Source of the DNA: Prosthecobacter sp.
GTDB taxonomy: Bacteria > Verrucomicrobiota > Verrucomicrobiia > Verrucomicrobiales > Verrucomicrobiaceae
Direction of reading: 5' to 3'
Length of the DNA stretch: 12,699 bases
NCBI GenBank assembly: GCA_020216965.1
Contig: JAIWOJ010000013.1
Span: forward strand, 1 to 12,699
Position 1 is the stretch's first letter. Each line of letters begins with the position of its first letter. Of this stretch, positions 1 to 7,156 are shown in pieces. The notes below the pieces were generated by a model. The model saw only the letters and a list, made by a program, of their open reading frames with translations. It searched no databases and had not been told where the DNA came from. The translations under genes were made by a program, and so were the position numbers.

Positions 1-252
1 GGTCAGCACGCCGGAGTAGATGACCGCCCGGCTGGCACTGCACGAAGCCACGGTGGCAAAAGCCTGGCGGAAGCGCACACCCTCGGCGGCCAGTCGGTCC
101 ATGTGCGGCGTCCGGACCAACTTGTTGCCATAGCAGCCGAGATCGAACCAGTTCTGGTTGTCGGTGATGACGAGCAAAATATTTCGCTGAGTTGCAGCGG
201 ATGGTTCCACCCAGGCTAGCGACAAAAGAAGCAGGGATAAGTATCGAATCAT
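1..252 (-). CDS. Secreted sulfatase, N-terminal part (cut by window edge)
   Basis: Only the first 84 residues lie in the window. They begin with a signal peptide (basic MIRY, a Leu-rich core, then a small-residue stretch near residue 20). The start of the sulfatase/alkaline phosphatase fold follows: NILLVITDNQ at 24-33 supplies the first metal-binding Asp, then TPHMDRLAAEGVRF at 48-61. Cys71 in CSASR fits the Cys of the C/S-x-P/A-x-R signature that is oxidised to formylglycine in type I sulfatases; Ala replaces the usual Pro. The pattern resembles heparan N-sulfatase-like enzymes common in Planctomycetota and Verrucomicrobiota, which desulfate polysaccharides outside the cytoplasm. The start is the ATG at 252, directly before the signal peptide; AGGAG occurs upstream but about 15 bases away. 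The substrate cannot be told from this fragment. Confidence 0.9.
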   Translation of the reverse strand, partial: MIRYLSLLLLSLAWVEPSAATQRNILLVITDNQNWFDLGCYGNKLVRTPHMDRLAAEGVRFRQAFATVASCSASRAVIYSGVLT

Positions 253-269
253 GGTTGGGCAGCTACTCT

Positions 270-293
270 CCTGTTGTGCGGAGTTTCAACAGG
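270..293. repeat. 7-bp perfect inverted repeat upstream of the sulfatase
   Basis: CCTGTTG at 270-276 is matched by CAACAGG at 287-293, with a 10-base loop. It lies 18 bases before the sulfatase ATG, so it could be a leader hairpin or an operator. The AGGAG nearest the sulfatase start lies within one arm. There is no independent support for a function. Confidence 0.35.
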
Positions 294-378
294 GTAAGTT
301 GGGAAAGTCAGACTGGAATCAGGACACCTCAAGCAGGAACCGCACCTCGCGTCCTTGTATCGAACACCTTCCGTATGG

Positions 379-579
379 TCACGCGTTATGAGCATGGAGT
401 TTGCATGCCTGTCTTGCTGGTGCAGTTCCAATCTGGATGACCCCGTCCAGTGCGGTCTCGCCGCCTCCTTTGGGAAACTCAATCGGTCCAGATCAAAGCC
501 TGGTGAGACCCAGGTTGCGGCCAAAAATTCCGTCTATTTCTAATGCCACATCACCTTCCGGCTTGGGAGCACCAGTCAT
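379..579 (-). pseudogene. Small reading frame split by an in-frame TGA, after the COG0523 gene
   Basis: An ATG at 579 overlaps the TGA of the COG0523 gene (ATGA). It opens a 28-codon frame ([17 protein letters not shown] at its start) that ends in TGA at 495-493. The same frame continues for 37 more codons (SGPIEFPKGGGETALDGVIQ at its start, ending in HAHNA) to a second TGA at 381-379. Both halves read like ordinary protein, with many Gly, acidic and hydrophobic residues, unlike the antisense frames here. It could be a decayed small gene, a 28-aa peptide, or a repeated intergenic element that happens to read open. I do not recognise the product. Nothing else gene-like was seen in 253-575. Confidence 0.3.
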
Positions 580-1796
580 GATCCATCGTGTGCGTGCGCG
601 ACCACCGGCACCCATGACGGAAACGGGTCAGGCAGCCGCGCCCAGGCATCGGATCCCTTCGCAAACTCCTCGTCCGAGAGCAGGCAGGAGTCAAAACCGC
701 GCGTGATCTCCCTGCGGTCCATCCCCCTTCCGATGAGCACGATTTCCGTGCGCCGGTCGCCATAAGGCTCCTCAAGGTTTGCCTCGATTTCACGTCGGGA
801 TGCCGCATCAACCGGCCACTCGTCCTCATCCACCGCGCTCCAAAAAAAGCCCATCGCCCGCGTGTCACGCAGCACGCCTGCCTGTGAGACAAAACCCGCG
901 ATCTCCATGCGGGTGGCGAGCCAGAACAGCCCCTTGGCACGAATCACCCCCGGCCATGAGCTGCGCATCCAGGCATGGAAACGCTCTGGATGGAACGGCC
1001 GCCGCGCGCGATACACGAAGCTGCTGATGCCATACTCCTCGGTCTCCGGCGTGTGGCCGGCTAGCGAGTCCAGCCAGCCTTTCGTTTCCCCTGCCTCCTG
1101 CATGGCAAACAAGCCCGTGTCCAGCACCACGCTTAGCGGCACTTCCGAGTGCGCCGTCTCATGCACCACCGCGCGCGGATTGAGCGCATGCACGATGCCG
1201 CGCACCTCATCGAGTGCCTCCGCGCTGGCGGCGTCGGTTTTGTTGATGAGGATGACGTTGGCAAACTCGATTTGGTCCGTCAGCAAATGCGCCAGCGTGC
1301 GCCCATCCTCCGCTCCCACTGCCTGGCCGCGCTCCTGCAAATCGTCTGTGCTATGGTAGTCCTCCAGAAAGTTGCGCGCGTCCACCACGGTCACCATCGT
1401 ATCGAGACGCGCGATGTCGTTGAGACGGCGCCCATGCTCGTCCTCAAAAGTGAAGGTCTCCGCCACCGGCATGGGTTCGCTTACGCCGGTGGACTCGATG
1501 ACAAGGGCGTCAAACCGGCCCTCCCGGGCCAGCGCTGCCACCTCCTTGAGCAAATCCTCGCGCAGCGTGCAGCAGATGCAGCCGTTGCTCATTTCCACCA
1601 TTTTTTCCTCCGTGCGGGAGAGAGCCGCGTCGCCGCTTTTGACAAGCTGCGCGTCCACATTGACCTCGCTCATGTCGTTGACAATGACCGCCACCTTGCG
1701 GCCCTCCCGGTTGCGCAGGATGTGGTTGAGCAGCGTGGTCTTGCCGGCGCCAAGAAAGCCGGACAGGACGGTAACGGGGATGGGTGTGTTCTTCAT
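576..1796 (-). CDS. COG0523 (CobW/ZigA-type) metallochaperone GTPase with intact CxCC
   Basis: A 406-aa P-loop GTPase of the G3E family. Walker A is GFLGAGKT at residues 13-20, the metal site is NGCICC (Cys73, Cys75, Cys76), the switch II region has ESTG at 101-104, and G4 is NKTD at 185-188. The CobW C-terminal domain runs from about 255 to 395. The long form and the ending resemble the zinc-linked YciC/ZigA/ZNG1 branch, whose members use GTP hydrolysis to deliver zinc to client proteins during zinc starvation. The start is the ATG at 1796, just before the conserved TVLSGFLG; the frame is open 28 codons further upstream but that stretch overlaps the preceding gene and resembles nothing in the family. 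It is the last clear gene of the leftward unit, 31 bases after the unknown 175-aa gene. The metal is inferred to be zinc from subfamily and context. Confidence 0.92.
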   Translation of the reverse strand: MKNTPIPVTVLSGFLGAGKTTLLNHILRNREGRKVAVIVNDMSEVNVDAQLVKSGDAALSRTEEKMVEMSNGCICCTLREDLLKEVAALAREGRFDALVIESTGVSEPMPVAETFTFEDEHGRRLNDIARLDTMVTVVDARNFLEDYHSTDDLQERGQAVGAEDGRTLAHLLTDQIEFANVILINKTDAASAEALDEVRGIVHALNPRAVVHETAHSEVPLSVVLDTGLFAMQEAGETKGWLDSLAGHTPETEEYGISSFVYRARRPFHPERFHAWMRSSWPGVIRAKGLFWLATRMEIAGFVSQAGVLRDTRAMGFFWSAVDEDEWPVDAASRREIEANLEEPYGDRRTEIVLIGRGMDRREITRGFDSCLLSDEEFAKGSDAWARLPDPFPSWVPVVAHAHDGS

Positions 1797-1827
1797 GGGT
1801 AAATTAAGAGGCTTTGGTTCAGGTTGA

Positions 1828-2355
1828 TCAGACACGTGCGAGAGTGCGGACCCGCGGCAGCGCGGGATCCCCGGCGGCAAAGCGGCGCAGCCACGGCAGC
1901 GCGGTCTCCGGCGGCAGCCAGGGCCTCCCGCGCTCCAGCTTGCGCAGCATCTCCTGGCATACCCGGCGGTGCGCTGCCCCGGTCAGCCGACTCACGCTTG
2001 TCTCATACTCGCACAACCAGCGCGCGAAATGCCGTGCCGCCTGCATCACCGTCCGCCAGTCCCCCGCGTGTAGCGAGCGCCAGTCATAATCCCCCGGCAC
2101 CACGGCTTCGTGCAGCGAGTGGGCAAAGCAGCGCCGCTCGGCGCGGACAAACAAAAAGCCTGGCTGACCGCTACCCTCCGCCGCATACCAGCCTGCGCAG
2201 GCTCCATGAAGCTCGATCAAACCATTGCCCCATGCCATGCGATAACAGCTGGTGCCCTGAAGTCCTGGGGACGGGCGCTTTTGAAAACCGCAGCGCAAGA
2301 GCAGGTTGCCGCCCGTCATCACATCCCGCCCCCAATAGAACATCTGCTGTGTCAT
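1828..2355 (-). CDS. Unknown 175-aa protein of the metal operon
   Basis: I do not recognise this protein. It starts [17 protein letters not shown] and is rich in Trp, Arg and aromatic residues. Six Cys (22, 37, 53, 76, 115, 133) are spread out with no CxxC pair. There is no signal peptide, membrane segment or Walker motif; the C-terminal third is Arg-rich and looks helical. The frame is open much further upstream (to 2673) but that part overlaps the oxidoreductase gene, and the ATG at 2355 is the only usable start in the gap. It sits between the FAD oxidoreductase and the COG0523 gene, on the same strand, so it is very probably cotranscribed with them. A role in metal handling is inferred from position only. 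Confidence 0.7.
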   Translation of the reverse strand: MTQQMFYWGRDVMTGGNLLLRCGFQKRPSPGLQGTSCYRMAWGNGLIELHGACAGWYAAEGSGQPGFLFVRAERRCFAHSLHEAVVPGDYDWRSLHAGDWRTVMQAARHFARWLCEYETSVSRLTGAAHRRVCQEMLRKLERGRPWLPPETALPWLRRFAAGDPALPRVRTLARV

Positions 2356-2410
2356 ACCTGCCGTGAAGTCATTGAGATGACCGCGTGTCAGCGGGGAGGG
2401 CAGGCAGTCC

Positions 2411-2444
2411 GCCCGACTTGGGTTAGCCGGGCGTTCCTCCCGGC
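2411..2444. repeat. Two overlapping, mutually exclusive hairpins between operon genes
   Basis: GCCGGG (2426-2431) pairs with CCCGGC (2439-2444) across a 7-base loop. GCCCG (2411-2415) can instead pair with CGGGC (2428-2432). The two stems share bases and cannot form together. They lie in the 130-base gap between the oxidoreductase and the unknown 175-aa gene. No T-run follows, so this is not a standard terminator. It may shape internal mRNA processing or readthrough, or be chance in GC-rich DNA. Confidence 0.3.
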
Positions 2445-2485
2445 CCTGCGGTGTCGGGCATTCCGACGGGTCCTCTCTGCCGCGC

Positions 2486-3679
2486 TCAGACCGCCACCAC
2501 CGCTGCATAGGGAAGCACCTCTGGTTGAACTTCAGGCTCCGCCTCCACCGCGCACTGGCATTCCGCGCAGCAGGACAAATCCTCCAGCATGAAACCAAGC
2601 TCCCGCCACTTCGCCAGCGGCACCTCCCACTCCAGTCCCATCCGTTGCGCGATCGCCCGCGCCACGATCCCAAAGCGCGCCCGGAACTTGTAAATGAAGC
2701 AGAACAGCATACCGCGATGCCGCAGCGATGGGCCGCTGTAAAACAGGCCGGGATGCAGCGTGGACTCGTCCGCCGCCTCGCTTAGCAGCGGTTGACCGTC
2801 CCGCATCTCCCATAGCCCGCGCACGGGTGCCGCTTCCAAAGCACTGTGAAAGCCCGTGCAAAGCAGCGGTGCGGTGGGGCAAGCAAACGCCGTGCCCTCA
2901 TCATTAAAGAGCCGGTAACCCTCCTCATGGCGCTCTACCCGCGTGATATTGGCATTTTTGAAAAAGCGCACCCTTCCTGGAGCCTCCAACAAGGCGGCAC
3001 GCAGCCGGTCCCGCGTGCGCGGACTCAGACTGCGGCTGGGGTCCGGATCGTCCATCGCCCACGGCTCGCCTCGGGAAAGCACCACTACTTCCTTGCCACG
3101 CTCCATAAGATGAATGGCGGCGTCGATGCCGCTTTCGTAGCCGCCCACCACCGCGAAGCTCTTCCCCTCCGCAGCCACCTCGTCCCAGTCCGCTACCCGG
3201 CTCGCGTGCCGGCATAAGCCCGCGCCCTGGATGCCGCCAAAATCCGGCGTGGCAAACTCACCTGCGGCCCAGATGACAAAGCGGGCATCTCTCATGCCCG
3301 CGCTAGTTTCCAGGCTAAAACCGCCGCTGTTCAGCGGCACCACACGCGTCACTCGCACTGGCGTCTCCACCTCGATCTCATAGTGCGCCGCCAGCGCGTG
3401 GAGATAGCGCGCATACTCCCGCCCGTCTGGATGCTGAGTGTGTAGAAAATCCGCTGGCGAGGTGTCAGGCGTCACCGCATTGAGGTCCACGCAGCCGAAA
3501 TTGCCCGAGTGAAACGACGGCGTCAGCAGACGCATCTGCCGCGGCCAGGCGGCAAACGCCGCGCCCACACCCGCACCATCGAGCACACGTGCCCGCACCC
3601 CGCAGGCGTGCAGCGCCACGGCGCAACCCAGCCCGGCTGGTCCCGCGCCCACAATCAGAACTTCGTCTTTCATTTTCAT
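2486..3679 (-). CDS. FAD/NAD(P)-binding oxidoreductase with Cys-rich tail
   Basis: A 397-aa two-dinucleotide-domain flavoprotein of the Pyr_redox_3/YpdA-like type. The FAD-binding motif is VGAGPAG at 10-16. The second Rossmann motif, for NAD(P)H, is VVGGYESG at 177-184, followed by VVVLSRGEPW. There is no CxxC redox pair in the core, unlike thioredoxin reductase. The extreme C-terminus carries CCAECQC (Cys370, 371, 374, 376), a dense thiol cluster that could bind metal or act in thiol/disulfide exchange. The start ATG at 3679 overlaps the TGA of the FeoB-like gene (ATGA), so translation is probably coupled; MKMKDEVLIVGAGPAG is a typical start. The frame stays open far upstream, but only as a shadow of the FeoB-like gene. 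A plausible role is reducing a metal, thiol or disulfide for the neighbouring transporter or chaperones; this is inference. Confidence 0.85.
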   Translation of the reverse strand: MKMKDEVLIVGAGPAGLGCAVALHACGVRARVLDGAGVGAAFAAWPRQMRLLTPSFHSGNFGCVDLNAVTPDTSPADFLHTQHPDGREYARYLHALAAHYEIEVETPVRVTRVVPLNSGGFSLETSAGMRDARFVIWAAGEFATPDFGGIQGAGLCRHASRVADWDEVAAEGKSFAVVGGYESGIDAAIHLMERGKEVVVLSRGEPWAMDDPDPSRSLSPRTRDRLRAALLEAPGRVRFFKNANITRVERHEEGYRLFNDEGTAFACPTAPLLCTGFHSALEAAPVRGLWEMRDGQPLLSEAADESTLHPGLFYSGPSLRHRGMLFCFIYKFRARFGIVARAIAQRMGLEWEVPLAKWRELGFMLEDLSCCAECQCAVEAEPEVQPEVLPYAAVVAV

Positions 3680-5340
3680 GTCATCAGCAGGGCAATCAGC
3701 CATCCCACGGCCAAAGCCGTCACTGCCTGCCGACCCGCCAGACGAGCCGCCGTGCCCCAGCCCAGTTCGCGGCGGATCGTCCACAACGTCACCAGGCAGG
3801 CGCTGAAGGTCGAAGCCAGCCACACCGCCACCAGTAGCTTCCCCGTGCCCAGTCCTGCCAGCAGCGTGCCATCCCCATGATTGAGCAGCAGCAGCCCGTC
3901 CTTGCGCAGCACGGAAAACACCAGTGCGAAGGCCACCCCGGCTGGCAGGTGGAACCACCCCAGCACAGGGGCCGTCTTCTCCGCAAGCCAGATCATCACT
4001 CCAGCCTCCTGAAGCAAGGCCGCCAGCAGGCAGATGCCGAGAAAGACCGGCATCGCCTGCCATAGAAACTGGCCCGCCGCCGCGCGCACCCTCCACACCA
4101 CAGCGCGCACAAGCGGGCGTTGAAGAAACGCGCGCTCCTGCAGTGGCAAGGCGGCAGTCCGCGCCAATGCGCCATTCCAGAGCCGGGTGTGCGCCGCTCC
4201 GGCTGCAAAAAGCGCCATCAAATAGGGCGCAAACAACCACGGCTTGCCCGCCGCGCCGAACACACTCAGCGATGCCCCGATCTGATAGCTGCACGCGCTG
4301 CCAAAGGCAATGAGCGACACACAGCGCTTGCGAGTGCAGGCCGAGCAGCCGCGCGATTGCAGCACCGCCACCACGTTGCAGCCGAACCCTGTCAGCACCG
4401 GGATCAAATCCCGTCCGCTCAAGCCCAAGTGCCGCAGCCACGGATCCATCGCCGCAGTCACACGGTCCTTCACTCCCGACTCCTCCGCCACGGCCACGCT
4501 CAGGCCGATGAACACCACCACCGGAAAAGCCCACAAAAAGGAATACCACCCGAGCGTCAACACTCCGTAGTCACCCGCCAGCACCGCATTCAACCAGGGA
4601 TGCCAGCCAGCCGCCACCGCGCGCAGCGGCCCAATGCAGGCGGCATCCACCAGTGGTTGCAGCCATCTCGCCACCACGTAGGCGGCATACACCGGCAGCG
4701 CAAACATTAGCAGCACCGTCGCCAGCGCCAGCCACGGACCTGCGTCACGGTTCTCAAACAGTGTCACTTCCGGTTCCGTCCGCTGCCTCGCCAGCTCAAA
4801 GGCGTCCATGTTTGCAAGTGCGGCCATTGCCGCATCCTGCAGCGCACTCGCCTCTTTGATTGCCTGCAGCACCATCCCCCGTCCAGCCTCATCAAGCTCC
4901 CTGGCATTGACCACCACCACCGGTATGCCCAGCCTTCCCCGCCACACCTCCGCCAGCTTCTCGATCTGCGCTGGTGCCTTGTCCTGAAAGGTGATGGCCA
5001 GCGCAACGCGCTTCTGCTCGAGGTCAAGTTCCCGCAGCAGTGCTTCCACCTCGCTCATCGCATGGGTGCCGCGCGCCACCAGCAAGACCACGTCCGCCGC
5101 GCGCATCTCATGTAGTGCCATGCGCGTCGTCTCCGCATCGCTGGCCAGCCGGATGCCAGGCGTGTCCACCAGCTCGCACCCGCAGCCGGTCAGGTGGCAA
5201 CGGCGGCATACCACCGTGCTGCCGCGCACATTTGTCTCATCCCCCGTCATCCGACCCGTGAGGCCGCGAAACAGCGCGGTCTTCCCGGCGGACTCCAGGC
5301 CGGCAAGCATCACGGTGAGGGGTGAATCAGAGACTGACAT
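3676..5340 (-). CDS. FeoB-like GTPase/permease, divergent, possible metal importer
   Basis: A 554-aa inner-membrane protein, shorter than typical FeoB (about 700-770 aa). The G-domain has G1 GLESAGKT at 14-21 and G3 DTPG at 59-62, but G4 is TFQD (117-120) where NxxD is usual. Between G2 and G3 lies an unusual CRRCHLTGCGC (Cys45, Cys48, His49, Cys53, Cys55). Membrane segments start near 203 (PWLALATVLLMFALPVYAAY). The first Gate region keeps GFGCNV at 318-323, followed by CSACTRKRC and FGSACS, whose Cys350 lines up with the conserved Cys of the FeoB core. A second Gate region follows, with FSVLRKDGLLLL at 475-486. FeoB imports ferrous iron; here the COG0523 and HisI neighbours make zinc or another divalent metal a serious alternative. 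It is the first gene of the leftward unit, and operator box A ends one base before its ATG, so there is no room for a ribosome-binding site. Confidence 0.85.
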   Translation of the reverse strand: MSVSDSPLTVMLAGLESAGKTALFRGLTGRMTGDETNVRGSTVVCRRCHLTGCGCELVDTPGIRLASDAETTRMALHEMRAADVVLLVARGTHAMSEVEALLRELDLEQKRVALAITFQDKAPAQIEKLAEVWRGRLGIPVVVVNARELDEAGRGMVLQAIKEASALQDAAMAALANMDAFELARQRTEPEVTLFENRDAGPWLALATVLLMFALPVYAAYVVARWLQPLVDAACIGPLRAVAAGWHPWLNAVLAGDYGVLTLGWYSFLWAFPVVVFIGLSVAVAEESGVKDRVTAAMDPWLRHLGLSGRDLIPVLTGFGCNVVAVLQSRGCSACTRKRCVSLIAFGSACSYQIGASLSVFGAAGKPWLFAPYLMALFAAGAAHTRLWNGALARTAALPLQERAFLQRPLVRAVVWRVRAAAGQFLWQAMPVFLGICLLAALLQEAGVMIWLAEKTAPVLGWFHLPAGVAFALVFSVLRKDGLLLLNHGDGTLLAGLGTGKLLVAVWLASTFSACLVTLWTIRRELGWGTAARLAGRQAVTALAVGWLIALLMT

Positions 5341-5341
5341 T

Positions 5342-5360
5342 TTTGCAATTTTATTGCATT
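5342..5360. promoter_or_regulatory. Candidate Zur/Fur-family operator, box A
   Basis: TTTGCAATTTTATTGCATT fits the half-site layout AATGCAA-N5-TTGCATT shared with boxes B and C (left half TTTGCAA, right half TTGCATT). It also contains the perfect core TGCAAT-TTT-ATTGCA. It lies one base upstream of the FeoB-like ATG, so a bound repressor would cover that gene's transcription start region. TAAAAT within it on the minus strand could be a -10 element giving a leaderless or nearly leaderless mRNA. The size and symmetry suit a Fur-family dimer; the identity of the regulator is inferred from the genes it flanks. Confidence 0.6.
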
Positions 5361-5377
5361 AAAGCAGAGTTGATTCT

Positions 5378-5396
5378 AATGCAACATTTTTGCGTT
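5378..5396. promoter_or_regulatory. Candidate Zur/Fur-family operator, box B
   Basis: AATGCAACATTTTTGCGTT has two 7-bp half-sites separated by 5 bases with one mismatch (TTGCGTT for TTGCATT). The symmetry extends one more base on each side (T before, A after). It lies 10 bases before the start of the rightward COG0523 gene, and its centre is 36 bp from the centre of box A. A pair of boxes in a 66-bp divergent gap suggests both directions are controlled together. Confidence 0.6.
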
Positions 5397-5406
5397 ATTA
5401 ACCTCG

Positions 5407-6567
5407 ATGCGCGTTACCGTTCTCTCAGGCTTCCTCGGCTCCGGCAAAACCACCCTTCTGCGCCGCCTTCTGCGCGATGCCCCCGCGCATCTCCGCCTCG
5501 CGGTGCTGGTCAATGATCTCAGCGATCTCGAAGTGGATGGTGACCTGATCCGCGATTCGCAACGTCTTTCCGAAGCCGAAGGCACGCTCATCAGCCTCTA
5601 CTCTGGCACGCTTAGCGGTGGACGCCGCGTAGCCTTTCGGGAAGCGCTTGCCACGCTGGCCGCGCGCAGTGACATCGATCACCTCCTCATTGAGACCTCA
5701 GGCGGCAACGCGCCTGCGCCTCTGCTGGAAGACATCCTTGCCACTAAGAGACTGCAACTTCAGAGCTTCCTTACCCTCATCGATACCCGCGCCTTCGCTG
5801 AGGATTATCAGTGCGGCCTGGGTCTGCTGAGCGCTCTGGAGGCCGGCGACGCGTCCGGTCAGGGCAGCGCGGAAAACCTTCTCGTTGAGCAGATCATTGC
5901 TGCCTCTAGCATTATCCTGACCAAAACGGAGCGCCTCACCCCAGAGACCGTGGCCATCATCTGCAGGACTCTCGAAGTCATCAACCCAAACGCCATCATG
6001 CTCACCGCCATCTACGGGAAAACCGAGGCAGACCTCCTCGCCCCGGCCAGCGGTTATGATCCACACCGAAGCCTGCGTGAGCAGTTCGGCCGGGACGGCT
6101 CTGACAGCCGGGAGGCGCCAGCGATGGGCCACACCATCCTGCGCGACCCGCGCCCATTTCATCCGCAGCGCCTATGGGATCATGTGCGGGAGCGGCTGCC
6201 GCAGAGCCTTCACCGTAGCAAGGGCTTCATCTGGCTAGCTTCCCGCCCGGAGCAGGTGCTGTTGTGGAATCAAAGCGCGGGCAGCATCGAGCTGGAACTG
6301 CTCGCCTACTGGAAGGCCGCCCTGGTGGATGATCCGGAGAAGCGCCTGCTGCCGGAGGAAATCCAGCTTCTGCGCGCGCGGTTGCGCGAAGCTCATCCAG
6401 TGTTTGGCGACCGGCTCAACGAACTGACGCTCATCGGCCCGGCGGCAGAGCGCGCGGCGTTTGCCGAAGGCCTGCGCAACTGCCTCTGCACTGACAGTGA
6501 GGTCGCCCGCTGGCAGAAAGGCGGCACCTTCGATGACCCCTGGCCGCGCACCTTGCGGCAGGTGTGA
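5407..6567 (+). CDS. COG0523-family GTPase lacking the CxCC metal motif
   Basis: A 386-aa G3E GTPase with Walker A GFLGSGKT at 8-15, VNDLSDLEVD at 35-44 and the usual CobW C-terminal domain (PFHPQRLWDH at 250-259, then FIWLASRPEQ). The metal site is gone: the position of NGCICC reads SGTLSGG (66-72), so none of the three Cys remains. G4 is TKTE (172-175) rather than NKxD, which may weaken guanine specificity. Cys359 and Cys361 near the C-terminus (NCLC) are the only close Cys pair. The start ATG at 5407 directly precedes [10 protein letters not shown]. It is transcribed divergently from the FeoB-like gene, from the gap with boxes A and B. It may be a partner, regulator or metal-independent relative of the other COG0523 proteins. 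The loss is built into an otherwise intact protein, so it is not simple decay. Confidence 0.9.
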   Translation: MRVTVLSGFLGSGKTTLLRRLLRDAPAHLRLAVLVNDLSDLEVDGDLIRDSQRLSEAEGTLISLYSGTLSGGRRVAFREALATLAARSDIDHLLIETSGGNAPAPLLEDILATKRLQLQSFLTLIDTRAFAEDYQCGLGLLSALEAGDASGQGSAENLLVEQIIAASSIILTKTERLTPETVAIICRTLEVINPNAIMLTAIYGKTEADLLAPASGYDPHRSLREQFGRDGSDSREAPAMGHTILRDPRPFHPQRLWDHVRERLPQSLHRSKGFIWLASRPEQVLLWNQSAGSIELELLAYWKAALVDDPEKRLLPEEIQLLRARLREAHPVFGDRLNELTLIGPAAERAAFAEGLRNCLCTDSEVARWQKGGTFDDPWPRTLRQV

Positions 6568-6619
6568 CCCAACCGGGATAAGCCGCCACCAACACGCAGC
6601 CAGGATGCATTCTTGTGAG

Positions 6620-7147
6620 TCAGGAGCCGTGTTTGCGCAGGCAGCTCAAACTTCCCTCCACCACCCGCATCCGCAATGCCTCCAGGCACGCTTTCCAGGT
6701 GCCACAATTGACCGGAAGGTATCGCTTGCTGCCGTCGGGGAACATCCGGGTCTCGAATAGGTTGCTTGGCTGCTGAATGATCTCCTCATACAGACCATGT
6801 AGAAAAAACTCGCGCGCGCCCGCTCCATCTGGCCACGGAGAAGGGCGGCCGAACGCTTCTTCCAGCGCGGCATCAATGGCAGAGACGATCTCCACCGGTC
6901 CGAGTCGGATCCCCAACGTGGCTCCACCTTCCAGATCATCGGCCACGACGATGCTCAGCTTCTCCACGAGCGCCTCGATGTCACGAGGTTGCGCAATGAC
7001 TGCTCCAGCCAGCAACCGAGCCAGCTCCTCCTGCCTGCCCAGAGTGGCAGCGATCGCATCCGGCTCGACCGCCTGATGCCGCACGAAAATCTGTCGTGAA
7101 GGTTGGGACATCGGAGCCTGACTGCTCGTGGAATGGTGCCTTCTCAT
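6620..7147 (-). CDS. Unknown 175-aa soluble protein, last gene of the hisI unit
   Basis: I do not recognise this protein. It looks soluble and mostly helical: RQEELARLLAGAVIAQPRDI at 38-57, an acidic stretch VADDLEGG at 68-75, and FFLHGLYEEIIQQPSNLFET at 114-133. Only two Cys lie in the C-terminal quarter besides Cys148 (Cys154, Cys169). There is no signal peptide and no known motif. The start ATG is taken at 7147; an in-frame TTG at 7153 and an ATG at 7111 are alternatives. It follows the third COG0523 gene by 9 bases on the same strand, so it is most likely in the same operon. It converges with the second COG0523 gene across a 52-base gap in which I see no clear terminator. Confidence 0.7.
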   Translation of the reverse strand: MRRHHSTSSQAPMSQPSRQIFVRHQAVEPDAIAATLGRQEELARLLAGAVIAQPRDIEALVEKLSIVVADDLEGGATLGIRLGPVEIVSAIDAALEEAFGRPSPWPDGAGAREFFLHGLYEEIIQQPSNLFETRMFPDGSKRYLPVNCGTWKACLEALRMRVVEGSLSCLRKHGS

Positions 7148-7156
7148 TGGCAAGGT

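Noticed and set aside
393..408. TTTGCATG near 399-406, considered as a further operator half-site
   Set aside because: Only one half-site; no matching inverted half at the required spacing.
1149..1802. 217-codon plus-strand frame opposite the first COG0523 gene
   Set aside because: Antisense shadow; the minus strand encodes an unmistakable GTPase with Walker A and CxCC.
3680..4549. Upstream extension of the oxidoreductase frame
   Set aside because: The extension lies wholly over the FeoB-like gene in another frame; the normal flavoprotein N-terminus begins at 3679.
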